From the NCBI GenBank assembly GCA_029552065.1, contig JAKPEG010000001.1, positions 41,168 to 105,167 of the forward strand: 64,000 nucleotides of DNA, read 5' to 3'. This DNA is from Actinomycetes bacterium (lineage in GTDB: Bacteria; Actinomycetota; Actinomycetes; Actinomycetales; Dermatophilaceae). Under the pieces are notes generated by a model. It saw only the letters and a list, made by a program, of their open reading frames with translations. It had not been told where the DNA came from and ran no database searches. The position numbers and the translations under genes are program-made. This document shows positions 12,591 through 21,439 of this stretch, one piece after another. The stretch's first letter is position 1; each line of letters begins with the position of its first letter.

Positions 12591-13526
12591 TCAGATGTGT
12601 GTGAGCATTCTGTGAGAGGCCTGAACGAGAGCCCAGTCCCCCTCGTCGGCCGGCTTCCCGGTGGCCTCGACCAGCACGCCGGCGGCCGCAACCACGACCG
12701 CGGCTCGGGCGTGCACCTCGAGCGCCGGCCACGGGTCACCGTCGGCGGGGATCGCCGGCCCACCGGCCCTGCGGTAGCCCTCGACGAACGCCGCCCAACA
12801 CGAGTCCGCCAGCAGTCCGGCCGCCCAGAACCCCGCGGGGCGCGCGAGGTCCGTAGCCGGGCAGCCGACGCCCAGGTCGTCGACGTCCATGAGTCGCCAG
12901 GGACCGCCTGGACGACGGCCCAGCTGTCCCAGATGCAGGTCGCCGTGGACCAGGGTTGACCCCGGGCAGCCGACCAGGGCGTCCCGCGCCAGGCGCCCCG
13001 CCGTCAGGACCGCCCCGACGTCGTCGTCGATCACTCCCCCCGCTGCGCCAAGCCGCGCGAGCGCTCGGTCGAGCCGCGCGAGGTCGCCGGCCGGCGGGGT
13101 CCCGGCCGGGACCGGCAGCCGGTGCAGCTCGGCGGCCAGGGCACCGATCCGACGCCACGTGTCCCGGCCCGGCGAGCGGCCCACCTCGAGCACCTCGAGG
13201 CGGGGCCACACGCTGGCCCATTCCCAGGGGCCTCCCCACGCGTCGGCCACCTCGGCCGGCACCCGCAGCGGGACAGCGATCGACGGGGCCACGAGCACCC
13301 CTGCCGCTGCGGGCGAACCGGCGAGTTCGAGGCGCCTGGCCAGCGCCCCGGAGTCCGTGCCCGCGGGATGGAGCTTCACGACACGGGCGAGGTCGCTTGC
13401 TCCCGGTGGCGGAGTCAGGCCGAGCACGATCACCGCCCCCGAACGACTTCGGCGAATCTCACCGATCGGTGCATCGAGGGCGGCGAACCAGTCCCGCACT
13501 CCCTTCGGGAGGCGCTGCTCAGCCAT
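12591..13526 (-). CDS. Aminoglycoside/choline phosphotransferase-like protein
   Basis: LVHGDLHLGQLGRRPGGPWRLMDVDDLGVGCPATDLARPAGFW: APH catalytic HGDxHxxQ and D motifs. Confidence 0.75.
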   Translation of the reverse strand: MAEQRLPKGVRDWFAALDAPIGEIRRSRSGAVIVLGLTPPPGASDLARVVKLHPAGTDSGALARRLELAGSPAAAGVLVAPSIAVPLRVPAEVADAWGGPWEWASVWPRLEVLEVGRSPGRDTWRRIGALAAELHRLPVPAGTPPAGDLARLDRALARLGAAGGVIDDDVGAVLTAGRLARDALVGCPGSTLVHGDLHLGQLGRRPGGPWRLMDVDDLGVGCPATDLARPAGFWAAGLLADSCWAAFVEGYRRAGGPAIPADGDPWPALEVHARAAVVVAAAGVLVEATGKPADEGDWALVQASHRMLTHI

Positions 13527-15030
13527 CGGATCCGGGCGCCCTGCGACCGGAAAGGGCCCGGTGCGCGAGCAGCGCGAGGAGCGCGAGGAGCGCGGCATAC
13601 TCCGGAGTCGAGGCTAGGACAGTCGCGAGGGTGCGGGTCGCGCGCAGCGGCATTTCCCCGTCGAGGGCGGCCGTTTCGAAGAGCCCACTCGAGGCCTGCA
13701 GGCTGCCGTCCGGACGGATGAGCGCGCTCACTCCCACGGTGGAGACGTGGACGACCGAGCGCCCGTGCTCGATCGCGCGCAGCCGTGAGATCGCCAGCTG
13801 CTGCACCGACTCGGCGGTGAAACCGAAGGTGGCGTTGTTCGTCTGCACGAGCAGCAGGTTGGCGCCCCGCTCGACATTGGTGCGGACCAGGTCGTCGTAG
13901 GCCACCTCGAAGCAGATGCTCGGGCCGGCGGCGATCGGAGTGCCCGATGCGGAGGGCACCTGGAAGATCACCGGCCCCGGGCCCGCGACGATGTCGGCGG
14001 CGACGAGGTCAACCTGCGTGGAGAAGTTCCGGAAGAAGGCCCGGTCGGGGATCCACTCGGCAAAGGGCACCGGATGCTGCTTGACGTAGCGCTCGACGAA
14101 GCCCCGCCCCGGCAACGACAGCAGCGAGACGTTCGAGGCATGCCCCGGAGGCTCTTCGAGCAGCCCGCCGACGACGATCGGCGCAGCGGCGGTGTCGGTC
14201 ACCGCCTGGATCTCGGCCGAGGCGTCGGCGTTGCGGATCGGGTCGATGTCCGAGGCGTTCTCCGGCCAGACCACGAGGTCGGGGTCGGGTCGACCGGCCG
14301 CACGCAGCCGCTCGAGCGCCTCGACCGTCGCCTGGACGTGGTTGTCCAGGACCGCGCGGCGTTCGGCGTTGAAGTCCAGGCCCGGTCGCGGCACGTTGCC
14401 CTGGACCGCGAGCACCCGCGCCGCCGGCCCGTCGGTCGGCAGCGGGACGAGCAGCCCGCACAGGGCCACCGCGACGCCGGCCAGCACGGGCGTGGCCGCT
14501 CGCGCCCACCCCACCCTCCGGTATGCCGCGTGCGCCCCGGCCGCGAGTAGGCCGCCGCACAGCGCGACGGCGAAGGTCACCCCGGGGGCGCCGGTGAGGG
14601 CGGCGAGCCGGACAAACGGCCCGTCTGACTGACCGAAGGCCAACCGCACCCAGGGGAATCCGCCGTAGGGGGTGCGGTCGCGGGCCGCCTCCTGGGCCAC
14701 CCAGACGAGGGCGACGACCAACGGATGCACCCGCCCGTCGCGCTGGACCCACCCGGTGAGCAGGCCGAGCCCGCCGAAGTAGCACGCCTGGCAGATCGCG
14801 AGAGCCGCCCACGGGAGCAGGCCGAGGTAGCTGCCCGACCAACCGAGGGTCGGGATGAAGAAGGCGAGGCCCGCCGCGAAGGCCAATCCGGCGCCTCGCC
14901 ACGCCCCCGCGCCGCGGGTGGCCAGCGCGAGCATCGCCACGGCGATCGGCGCGACCCACCAGAGGGCGTAGCCGGGGAAGGCGAGACAGAGCAGGCCGCC
15001 GGCGGCGAGCGAGAGCAGGAGGCGGCGCAC
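13519..15030 (-). CDS. lnt: Apolipoprotein N-acyltransferase
   Basis: N-terminal TM region plus nitrilase-like domain VLAVQGNVPRPGLDFNAERRAVLDNHVQAT...LVVWPENASDIDP...ICFEVAYDDLVR...LLLVQTNNATFG. Confidence 0.9.
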   Translation of the reverse strand: MRRLLLSLAAGGLLCLAFPGYALWWVAPIAVAMLALATRGAGAWRGAGLAFAAGLAFFIPTLGWSGSYLGLLPWAALAICQACYFGGLGLLTGWVQRDGRVHPLVVALVWVAQEAARDRTPYGGFPWVRLAFGQSDGPFVRLAALTGAPGVTFAVALCGGLLAAGAHAAYRRVGWARAATPVLAGVAVALCGLLVPLPTDGPAARVLAVQGNVPRPGLDFNAERRAVLDNHVQATVEALERLRAAGRPDPDLVVWPENASDIDPIRNADASAEIQAVTDTAAAPIVVGGLLEEPPGHASNVSLLSLPGRGFVERYVKQHPVPFAEWIPDRAFFRNFSTQVDLVAADIVAGPGPVIFQVPSASGTPIAAGPSICFEVAYDDLVRTNVERGANLLLVQTNNATFGFTAESVQQLAISRLRAIEHGRSVVHVSTVGVSALIRPDGSLQASSGLFETAALDGEMPLRATRTLATVLASTPEYAALLALLALLAHRALSGRRAPGSDG

Positions 15031-15031
15031 G

Positions 15032-15176
15032 GGGACACGCTAGCTCGGCCGAGCGTGTCCCACCGCCACCGGGAACAACTGCGCACATGACGACGCCCGG
15101 GTCGCCGTTGGGACCAACGAACCCGCCCCAGGCTGGGGCCGGCTCCGCTGTTGTCTACTGAGCGACTCGGGCGTCG
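15032..15176. other. Structured region immediately upstream of lnt; candidate leader or ncRNA
   Basis: 15032-15061 hairpin GGGACACGCT/AGCGTGTCCC; 15091-15105 pairs with 15162-15176 (15 bp, one G.U), enclosing hairpins CGTTGggacCAACG-like and GCCCCAggcTGGGGC. Confidence 0.45.
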
Positions 15177-15443
15177 TGGTCGTGCGCCACCGTCGCCACG
15201 AGGGGTCGGACCCGAGCGGAATGGGAAGGCCTGGTATCCCGGCGGCCGCGCGCGCAGGCCACCGTCGACCCCCTGTCCGTTCGTCTCCGGCCTCCGTGAC
15301 CACGGCCACCCGGCGAACTTCCGAGTGTCAACCTACTCGCCCCCGCGACCCTGTCAACCCGGCTCCGACCTGCGCAAACGGGTATCGGCGCAGGTCAACG
15401 CGCGAAGGGAATCACGCGTGCGGACAAGGATTTTCCTCGATCA

Positions 15444-15469
15444 CCGGCGTGTCGCGCGGGACACGCCGG
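15444..15469. terminator. Terminator-like hairpin downstream of kal
   Basis: CCGGCGTGTC gcgcgg GACACGCCGG, 12 bp past the stop codon of the minus-strand kal operon. Confidence 0.65.
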
Positions 15470-15480
15470 ACGCCGGGAAG

Positions 15481-15873
15481 TCAAGGGACGACGACGACAC
15501 CTCGCGCGCTCGTCGCGAGCAGCGCAGGGTCGAGCTGCCGGGCCGCGGAGGCCCCGTGCTCCGGGGTGCCGCGGCATACCACCCGCACGGCGAACTCGAT
15601 CTCGCGCGAGCGGCGACCGACCCGCACGAGCCGCGCCTCGATCTCCAGCACGTCCCCCGCGCGCACCGGCGCGAGGAACTGGACGTCGGAATAGGACGCG
15701 AACAGGCCCTCGTCGCCGTCGGTGCGGATGCACAGCTCGGTCGCGACGTCGCCGAAGGCGGCCAGCGAGTAGGCCCCGTCGACGAGGTTGCCCGCGTAGT
15801 GGGCATGGCTGTAGGGGACGTAACGCCGGTGGACCACGGTGAGCCCGACCTCGGCGGCGGATCCAGTGCTCAT
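15481..15873 (-). CDS. kal: 3-aminobutyryl-CoA ammonia-lyase-like hotdog protein
   Basis: LTVVHRRYVPYSHAHYAGNLVDGAYSLAAFGDVATELCIRTDGDEGLFASYSDVQFLAPVRAGDVLEIEARLVRVGRRSREIEFAV; coupled to kamE. Confidence 0.85.
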   Translation of the reverse strand: MSTGSAAEVGLTVVHRRYVPYSHAHYAGNLVDGAYSLAAFGDVATELCIRTDGDEGLFASYSDVQFLAPVRAGDVLEIEARLVRVGRRSREIEFAVRVVCRGTPEHGASAARQLDPALLATSARGVVVVP

Positions 15874-16673
15874 GAGGCCTTCCTTCCGGAGGGAGTGGCG
15901 GGAGCAGGTGCGAGGGCGTGGACGAGGTAACTGGCGACTTCGCCCGGGGTGGTCCCACGCCCGAAGATCCGGTCCACCCCGAGCCGCCCTTCGGAGCCGT
16001 CCTCGAAGCGCGGTCCGCCTGCCACCAACAGGGGCACCGTCCCGGCCGGGTAGGCCTCGCGGAAGGCTGCGGTCATCTGGGTGGTGTTGTGGATGTGGGC
16101 GTCCTTCTGGGTGACGACCTGGCTGACCAGCACCGCGTCGGCGTGCTCCTCGCGCGCACGGGCCACCAGCTCGGGCACCATGACCTGCGCGCCGAGGTTG
16201 ACCACGCGCAGCTCGGAGTAGCACTCCAGCCCCTTCTCCCCCGCGAAGCCCTTGATGTTGAGGATCGCGTCGATGCCCACGGTGTGCGCGTCGGTGCCGA
16301 TGCACGCGCCGACGACGACGAGCTTGCGGCGCAAGCGTTGCCGGATCGCCTGGTTGACCTCGTATGCCGTGAGCAACGGGTATTCGCGCTCGACGACGCG
16401 CACCTGGGACGGGTCCACGAGGTGGTTGGAGGAGCCGTAGACGACGAAGAAGGTGAAGTCCGGGCCGATCGCCTTGGCGTGGACGACGAGGGCCGGGTCC
16501 ATGCCCATCTTCTTGGCCAGCTGAAGCGCCGCGCCCTCGGCCCGCTTGTCGTGCGGCAGCGGCAGCGTGAAGGAGACCTGGATCATCCCGTCGCCGGTCG
16601 TGTCGCCATAGGGCCGGACGATCTTCGGGGTGAGCTTGCGGGGGGAATCGGTGAGGTGTGTGCGGTTGCTCAT
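15870..16673 (-). CDS. kamE: D-lysine 5,6-aminomutase beta subunit (B12-binding)
   Basis: KIVRPYGDTTGDGMIQVSFTLPLPHDKRAEGAALQLAKKMGM...VVVGACIGTDAHTVGIDAILNIKGFAGEKGLE. Confidence 0.95.
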   Translation of the reverse strand: MSNRTHLTDSPRKLTPKIVRPYGDTTGDGMIQVSFTLPLPHDKRAEGAALQLAKKMGMDPALVVHAKAIGPDFTFFVVYGSSNHLVDPSQVRVVEREYPLLTAYEVNQAIRQRLRRKLVVVGACIGTDAHTVGIDAILNIKGFAGEKGLECYSELRVVNLGAQVMVPELVARAREEHADAVLVSQVVTQKDAHIHNTTQMTAAFREAYPAGTVPLLVAGGPRFEDGSEGRLGVDRIFGRGTTPGEVASYLVHALAPAPATPSGRKAS

Positions 16674-18265
16674 CGCGGCATACCCTCCTGCTGGCCTTCC
16701 TCGAGCAGCGTGATCGCCGGATTGTCGTAGTCGTCGCTGCGGCGCACCACCCCGTCGAGCCCCTTGCCGTGGTCGGCCGGGCGCTTCATCAGACCGAAGG
16801 TGCCCTCGGCGATGGCGTCGAGCAACCCGTCGGTGGCGATCCGGTCGAGCAGGTCGACCGCCTCGCCGAGCACGTGGCGCGCGCGGGTTTGGATGAAGCC
16901 GTCGCGCGGCGGGTGGAAGTCCTCGCGTAGCCCACCCGCGGCGTCGAGCACGTAGCGGACGTTCTGCAGGGCGAGGTCGCGGTCGGACAGGAACGGGGTG
17001 ACGACGGCCTCGGTCATCATCCCGACGAGCAGGATCCCTTGCCCGGTCATGGTGCCGGCGAGGTTGAAGAAGCCGTCGAGCAGATAGCCGCGGAAGACGT
17101 CGCCGGTCATGTGCTTGGTCGGCGGCATCCACTTGAGCGGGGCGTCGGGGAAGAGGGTACGCGCGAGCAGCGCGTGAGCCAGCTCGAGCCGGAAGCTCTC
17201 CGGCACCGACGGGTTGATCTCGAAGGCGTGGCCGAGGCCGAGCTGCCAGTCGGCCAGCCCGGCCTCCTTGGCGAAGTATTCGTTGAGCAACTGGCTGACC
17301 GTCACCGTGTGGGCGGCCTCGATCGCGTCGGCAGTCGTGAGGTAGTTGTCCTCGCCGGTGTTGATGATGATCCCGGCGCGGGCGTGGATCTGGCGACTGA
17401 AGCGCTGGTCGACGAAGGTGCGGATCGGGTTGATGTCGCGGAAGAGGATGCCGTACATCGAGTCGTTGAGCATCATGTCGAGCCGCTCGAGCCCGGCCAG
17501 GGTGGCGATCTCGGGCATGCACAGCCCGGAGGCGTAGTTGGTCAGCCGGATGTAGCGGCCCACCTCGCGGCTGGTCTCGTCGAGCGCGGCCCGCATGAGC
17601 CGGAAGTTCTCCTGGGTGGCGTAGGTGCCGGCGAAGCCCTCGTGGGTGGCGCCCTCGGGCACGAAGTCGAGCAGGCTCTGCCCGGTCGAGCGGATCACCG
17701 CGATGACGTCGGCGCCCTCGCGCGCGGCGGCCTGCGCCTGCGGGATGTCCTCGTCGATGTCGCCGGTCGCGACGATGAGGTAGATCCACGGGGTCTGCTT
17801 CGGGTCACCGTGGCGGCGGATCAACCGCTCGCGGGCGGCTCGCTGCCGGTCGATGGCGCGTATGCCGCGTGCGACGGCCGTGCGCGCGTCGCGGCGGGCC
17901 GCGGCGAGGGGCTTGCCGGACGGCATACCGAAGGCGGTGGAGCCCGCGGCTGCGGCCTGAGCGAGGGTGAGCAGATCGGGGGCGACCCCGCGGCGCAGGG
18001 CGTCGAAGACCGGGGTGGTCACCCCCTGTTCGAGGCCGACCTGGTCGCGGACGGCATCGACGAGGTGGTTGACCCAGGGGTGGCCCTCGTGGTCTGCTCC
18101 GGTGAGCCCCGCCAGGCGAAGCGTGGCTCGCTCCACCGAGACGGTGGTGTGGGCCTGGGCCAGCCGCACGACTGGTGCCCCGGCGCGACGGGCCAAGGTC
18201 CTGGCGCGGCGGACCTGCGCCGGGTCCAGGTGGATGCGGGGGTGGGTGGGCGAGTATGTAGCCAC
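16670..18265 (-). CDS. kamD: D-lysine 5,6-aminomutase alpha subunit
   Basis: (V)ATYSPTHPRIHLDPAQVRRARTLARRAGAPV...TPWIYLIVATGDIDEDIPQAQAAAREGADVIAVIRSTGQSLLDFVPEGATHEGFAGTYATQENFRLMR. Confidence 0.95.
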   Translation of the reverse strand: MATYSPTHPRIHLDPAQVRRARTLARRAGAPVVRLAQAHTTVSVERATLRLAGLTGADHEGHPWVNHLVDAVRDQVGLEQGVTTPVFDALRRGVAPDLLTLAQAAAAGSTAFGMPSGKPLAAARRDARTAVARGIRAIDRQRAARERLIRRHGDPKQTPWIYLIVATGDIDEDIPQAQAAAREGADVIAVIRSTGQSLLDFVPEGATHEGFAGTYATQENFRLMRAALDETSREVGRYIRLTNYASGLCMPEIATLAGLERLDMMLNDSMYGILFRDINPIRTFVDQRFSRQIHARAGIIINTGEDNYLTTADAIEAAHTVTVSQLLNEYFAKEAGLADWQLGLGHAFEINPSVPESFRLELAHALLARTLFPDAPLKWMPPTKHMTGDVFRGYLLDGFFNLAGTMTGQGILLVGMMTEAVVTPFLSDRDLALQNVRYVLDAAGGLREDFHPPRDGFIQTRARHVLGEAVDLLDRIATDGLLDAIAEGTFGLMKRPADHGKGLDGVVRRSDDYDNPAITLLEEGQQEGMPR

Positions 18266-18552
18266 CCTCCGAGCCTAGCAGAAACCGCTGATATTCCCGT
18301 CGAATTGCTCTGCGACGAGAAGATCAGCGGTGATGGCGCGGCGTTCTGCCAGAATCTACTCGATGAAGGCCGGTGGTGCCGGCTCGGCGACCGGGGCGGC
18401 GCGACGGTGGTGCTCGGCGTGCCGACGGGCACAGGCCCAGATCCGCGGGGCGCATGCCTGAAGGCGCCTCCAGCTGCGCCCGGGTGCCCCGCTCGTCGTC
18501 GCTCATGCCCCGCAGTGTCGCCGACCCGGCGAGGATCACGCCGGGGTGGCGA

Positions 18553-19698
18553 TCATCCCTCCAGGCGCGACTCGAAGAGCCCGCGCACGGCGTCGTCGCG
18601 TCGGATGAGCTCCATCGCGTATGCCGCGTGGCCAGGGACATAGCCGTTGCCGACGAGCATCCGCACGTCCGCGGCAAGGCCCTCTGCGCCGAGGGCCGCC
18701 GCGGCGAAGGAGGTCGCCATCGAGAAGAAGATGATGGTGCCGCCCTGGGCCGTCGCCAGGACGGCCGGCTGCTCGCAGCCGGGCACGTCGACGCACACGA
18801 TGGTGACGTCGCACGGCCCTCCCGCCGACTCGACCGCCTCGGCCAGCCCCATGGGAGAGCGGGCGTCGGCGATCACCACGTGATCGGCCAGCCCGGTCGG
18901 TGCCAGCAGCGCTGCCTCGCGCTCGAAGGGCACGACGGCCACGAGCCGGCCGGCGCCGGCTTCCCGGGCCGCGGCCAGCGACAACGAGCCGGACTTGCCG
19001 GCCCCGCCCAGGACGAGCACCGAGGGGGCACCACCCTCGGATGCTGCGCGTGCGGCGGCATACTCCCCCACCACCCGAGCCACGAGCGCGGGTGCGCCGC
19101 ACACGTCCATCACCATGAGCGAGAGCCGCGGATCGAGGTCGTCGGGGATCACCGCGGCGATCGAGCGGGCGAAGAGGATCGCGTGTCCGGTGGCCGGCAC
19201 CTGCTCGGCGAGACCGTCCCAGCGGGCGAGCCCGTCGGTGATGCGCAGCGGGGTGAGCGAGAGGGACACGAGGGTCGCGACCCGGTCGCCCACGGCCAGA
19301 CCGAGTGGGCTCTGCGGACCGACCTCGGCCACCGTGCCCAGGAGCATCCCACCGGAACCGGTCACCGGGTTCTGCATCTTGCCCCGCTCCGCGACGATGG
19401 CGAGCACCTCGGCGCGCACCGCGTCGCCGTCGACCGAGCCCGCGTCGGGGCCCTCGGAGCGGCGGTGCTTCTCCGCGAGCTGGCGATAGGAGGCCGCGTC
19501 GAGGTTGAGCGTGTCGACCTCGATCCGCACCTCTCCCGGCCACAGCTGCGCACGAGTGTCCAACCGGCGGGCGGCCTGCGGCAGGGTGATCTGGGAGCCA
19601 CTCGGCTCGAGCACGCGGTGCAGCCCGACGGCGGACTCCGGGCCCGGGGGAACGTGGCCGGCGGGGTCCGCGTCGCTCGGTGTTACCGACTGGTACAT
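18553..19698 (-). CDS. kdd: L-erythro-3,5-diaminohexanoate dehydrogenase
   Basis: Zinc-less MDR-like dehydrogenase with GSQITLPQAARRLDTRAQLWPGEVRIEVDTLNLDAASYRQL and VLVLGGAGKSGSLSLAAAREAGA; next to kamDE. Confidence 0.9.
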   Translation of the reverse strand: MYQSVTPSDADPAGHVPPGPESAVGLHRVLEPSGSQITLPQAARRLDTRAQLWPGEVRIEVDTLNLDAASYRQLAEKHRRSEGPDAGSVDGDAVRAEVLAIVAERGKMQNPVTGSGGMLLGTVAEVGPQSPLGLAVGDRVATLVSLSLTPLRITDGLARWDGLAEQVPATGHAILFARSIAAVIPDDLDPRLSLMVMDVCGAPALVARVVGEYAAARAASEGGAPSVLVLGGAGKSGSLSLAAAREAGAGRLVAVVPFEREAALLAPTGLADHVVIADARSPMGLAEAVESAGGPCDVTIVCVDVPGCEQPAVLATAQGGTIIFFSMATSFAAAALGAEGLAADVRMLVGNGYVPGHAAYAMELIRRDDAVRGLFESRLEG

Positions 19699-19782
19699 GA
19701 ACTGCTCCTCTGACCGTGATCGACCGCAGGATTTCGTGTGGTTAGTTTACATGACAGGAGATCTTCCGGTATTCTCTCGTTC

Positions 19783-21237
19783 ATGACGCCTGCTCTGGAC
19801 CAGCCCTACGTCTACCGGATGCGCGAGCTCGTCGAGCCCGACTGGACCCGGATGCCCGGCTTTGCCGACGTCACCGCGGCCCAGTGGGCCGACGCCCAGT
19901 GGCAGCGCAGCCACTGCGTGAAGAACGTCCGTCAGTTGCGTGAGGTCATGGGCGACCTGCTCACCGACGACTTCTACGCCGACCTCGAGCGCGACCAGAC
20001 CGAGCGGGCGACGATGTCGATGCTCGTCCCACCGCAGATGCTCAACACCATGGTCCCGGCCACGGGCGAAGGCGAGGCCGGTATGCCGCGTGCCGGCACG
20101 GCATACACGGAGGCCTTCTACGACGACCCGGTGCGGCGCTACATGCTGCCGGTCTTCTCCGACCGCCGCACCGACTGGCCGAGCCACCCGCACGCCACCC
20201 GCGACAGCCTCCACGAGCACGAGATGTGGGCCGTCGAGGGACTCACCCACCGCTACCCGACGAAGGTGCTCGCCGAGCTGCTGCCCACGTGCCCGCAGTA
20301 CTGCGGACACTGCACCCGGATGGACCTGGTCGGCAACTCGACCCCCCAGGTGACCAAGCTGAAGTTCCTCGCGAAGCCAGCCGATCGTCACCAGCAGATG
20401 CTCGACTACCTCGCGGCGACCCCGACCGTCCGCGACGTCGTCGTGAGCGGCGGCGACGTGGCCAACCTGCCGTGGAAGAACCTCGAGGTCTTCCTCGACA
20501 AGCTGCTCGAGATCGAGAACATCCGCGACATCCGGCTCGCGACCAAGGCCCTCATGGCGCTCCCCCAGCACTGGGCGGCGCCCGAGGTCGTCGAGGGGAT
20601 CGGACGGATCACCGCGAAGGCACACGCGCGTGGCGTGCAGGTGGCCATCCACACGCACGTCAACCACGTCAACTCGGTCACCCCGATCGTCGCCGAGACG
20701 GCGCGTAACCTGCTCGATGCGGGGCTGTTCAACATCCGCAACCAGGGTGTCCTCCTCCACGGGGTCAACGACACGCCGGCCGACCTGCTCGACCTGTGCT
20801 TCGCACTGCAGGACAACGCATCGATCACGCCCTACTACTTCTACATGTGCGACATGATCCCGTTCAGCGAGCACTGGCGGCTGTCGCTGGGCCAGGCCCA
20901 GGAGCTGCAGCACGCGATCATGGGCTATCTGCCCGGCTTTGCCACTCCGCGGATCGTCTGTGACGTCCCGTTCGTCGGCAAGCGCTGGGTTCACCAGGTC
21001 GAGGAATACGACCGTGAGCACGGGATCTCCTACTGGCGCAAGAACTACCGCACGTCGATCGAAGCGGCGGACGTCGACGCACTCTCCCGCGAATACGTCT
21101 ACTACGACCCGATCCACACCCTGCCGCTGTCCGGTCAGCGCTGGTGGCCCGGCCAGGTGGACCTCGACTCGGCCCACGAACTCGCGGTGGAGGCCGCTGC
21201 GCTCAGCAGGCTCGCCTCGGTCGGTTCGAAGGCCTGA
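19783..21237 (+). CDS. kamA: Lysine 2,3-aminomutase (radical SAM)
   Basis: CPQYCGHCTRMD radical SAM CxxxCxxC motif; THVNHVNSVTPIVAETARNLLDAGLFNIRNQGVLLHGVND; divergent from kdd. Confidence 0.93.
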   Translation: MTPALDQPYVYRMRELVEPDWTRMPGFADVTAAQWADAQWQRSHCVKNVRQLREVMGDLLTDDFYADLERDQTERATMSMLVPPQMLNTMVPATGEGEAGMPRAGTAYTEAFYDDPVRRYMLPVFSDRRTDWPSHPHATRDSLHEHEMWAVEGLTHRYPTKVLAELLPTCPQYCGHCTRMDLVGNSTPQVTKLKFLAKPADRHQQMLDYLAATPTVRDVVVSGGDVANLPWKNLEVFLDKLLEIENIRDIRLATKALMALPQHWAAPEVVEGIGRITAKAHARGVQVAIHTHVNHVNSVTPIVAETARNLLDAGLFNIRNQGVLLHGVNDTPADLLDLCFALQDNASITPYYFYMCDMIPFSEHWRLSLGQAQELQHAIMGYLPGFATPRIVCDVPFVGKRWVHQVEEYDREHGISYWRKNYRTSIEAADVDALSREYVYYDPIHTLPLSGQRWWPGQVDLDSAHELAVEAAALSRLASVGSKA

Positions 21238-21339
21238 GGCCGGGCGGCCGCGGGTGGAGGGCCCACTCCCCTCCCCCGCCGCAAAACCGCACATCTGAGC
21301 ACGTTTCTCGTGACGTAACCCCTTCGTCACAGGAAAAGT

Positions 21340-21439
21340 GCACAGTCAAGCGGTTACTCCGGGCCAGTAGTGACGCGGCTACTCCGGGCCAGCAGTCAAG
21401 CGGTTACTCCGGGCCAGTAGTGACGCGGTTACTCCGGGC
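21340..21439. repeat. Four 25-bp tandem direct repeats in an alternating A-B-A-B pattern
   Basis: gcacagtcaagcggttactccgggc / cagtagtgacgcggctactccgggc / cagcagtcaagcggttactccgggc / cagtagtgacgcggttactccgggc; ends at the base before the downstream stop codon. Confidence 0.92.

Noticed and set aside
18266-18552. Cobalamin riboswitch upstream of the B12-dependent aminomutase
   Set aside because: No recognisable B12-box (GCCACTG-like) sequence seen; only a long-spaced inverted repeat.
21340-21439. Possible CRISPR array
   Set aside because: Units are contiguous 25-bp tandem repeats without unique spacers, only four copies, and no cas genes.
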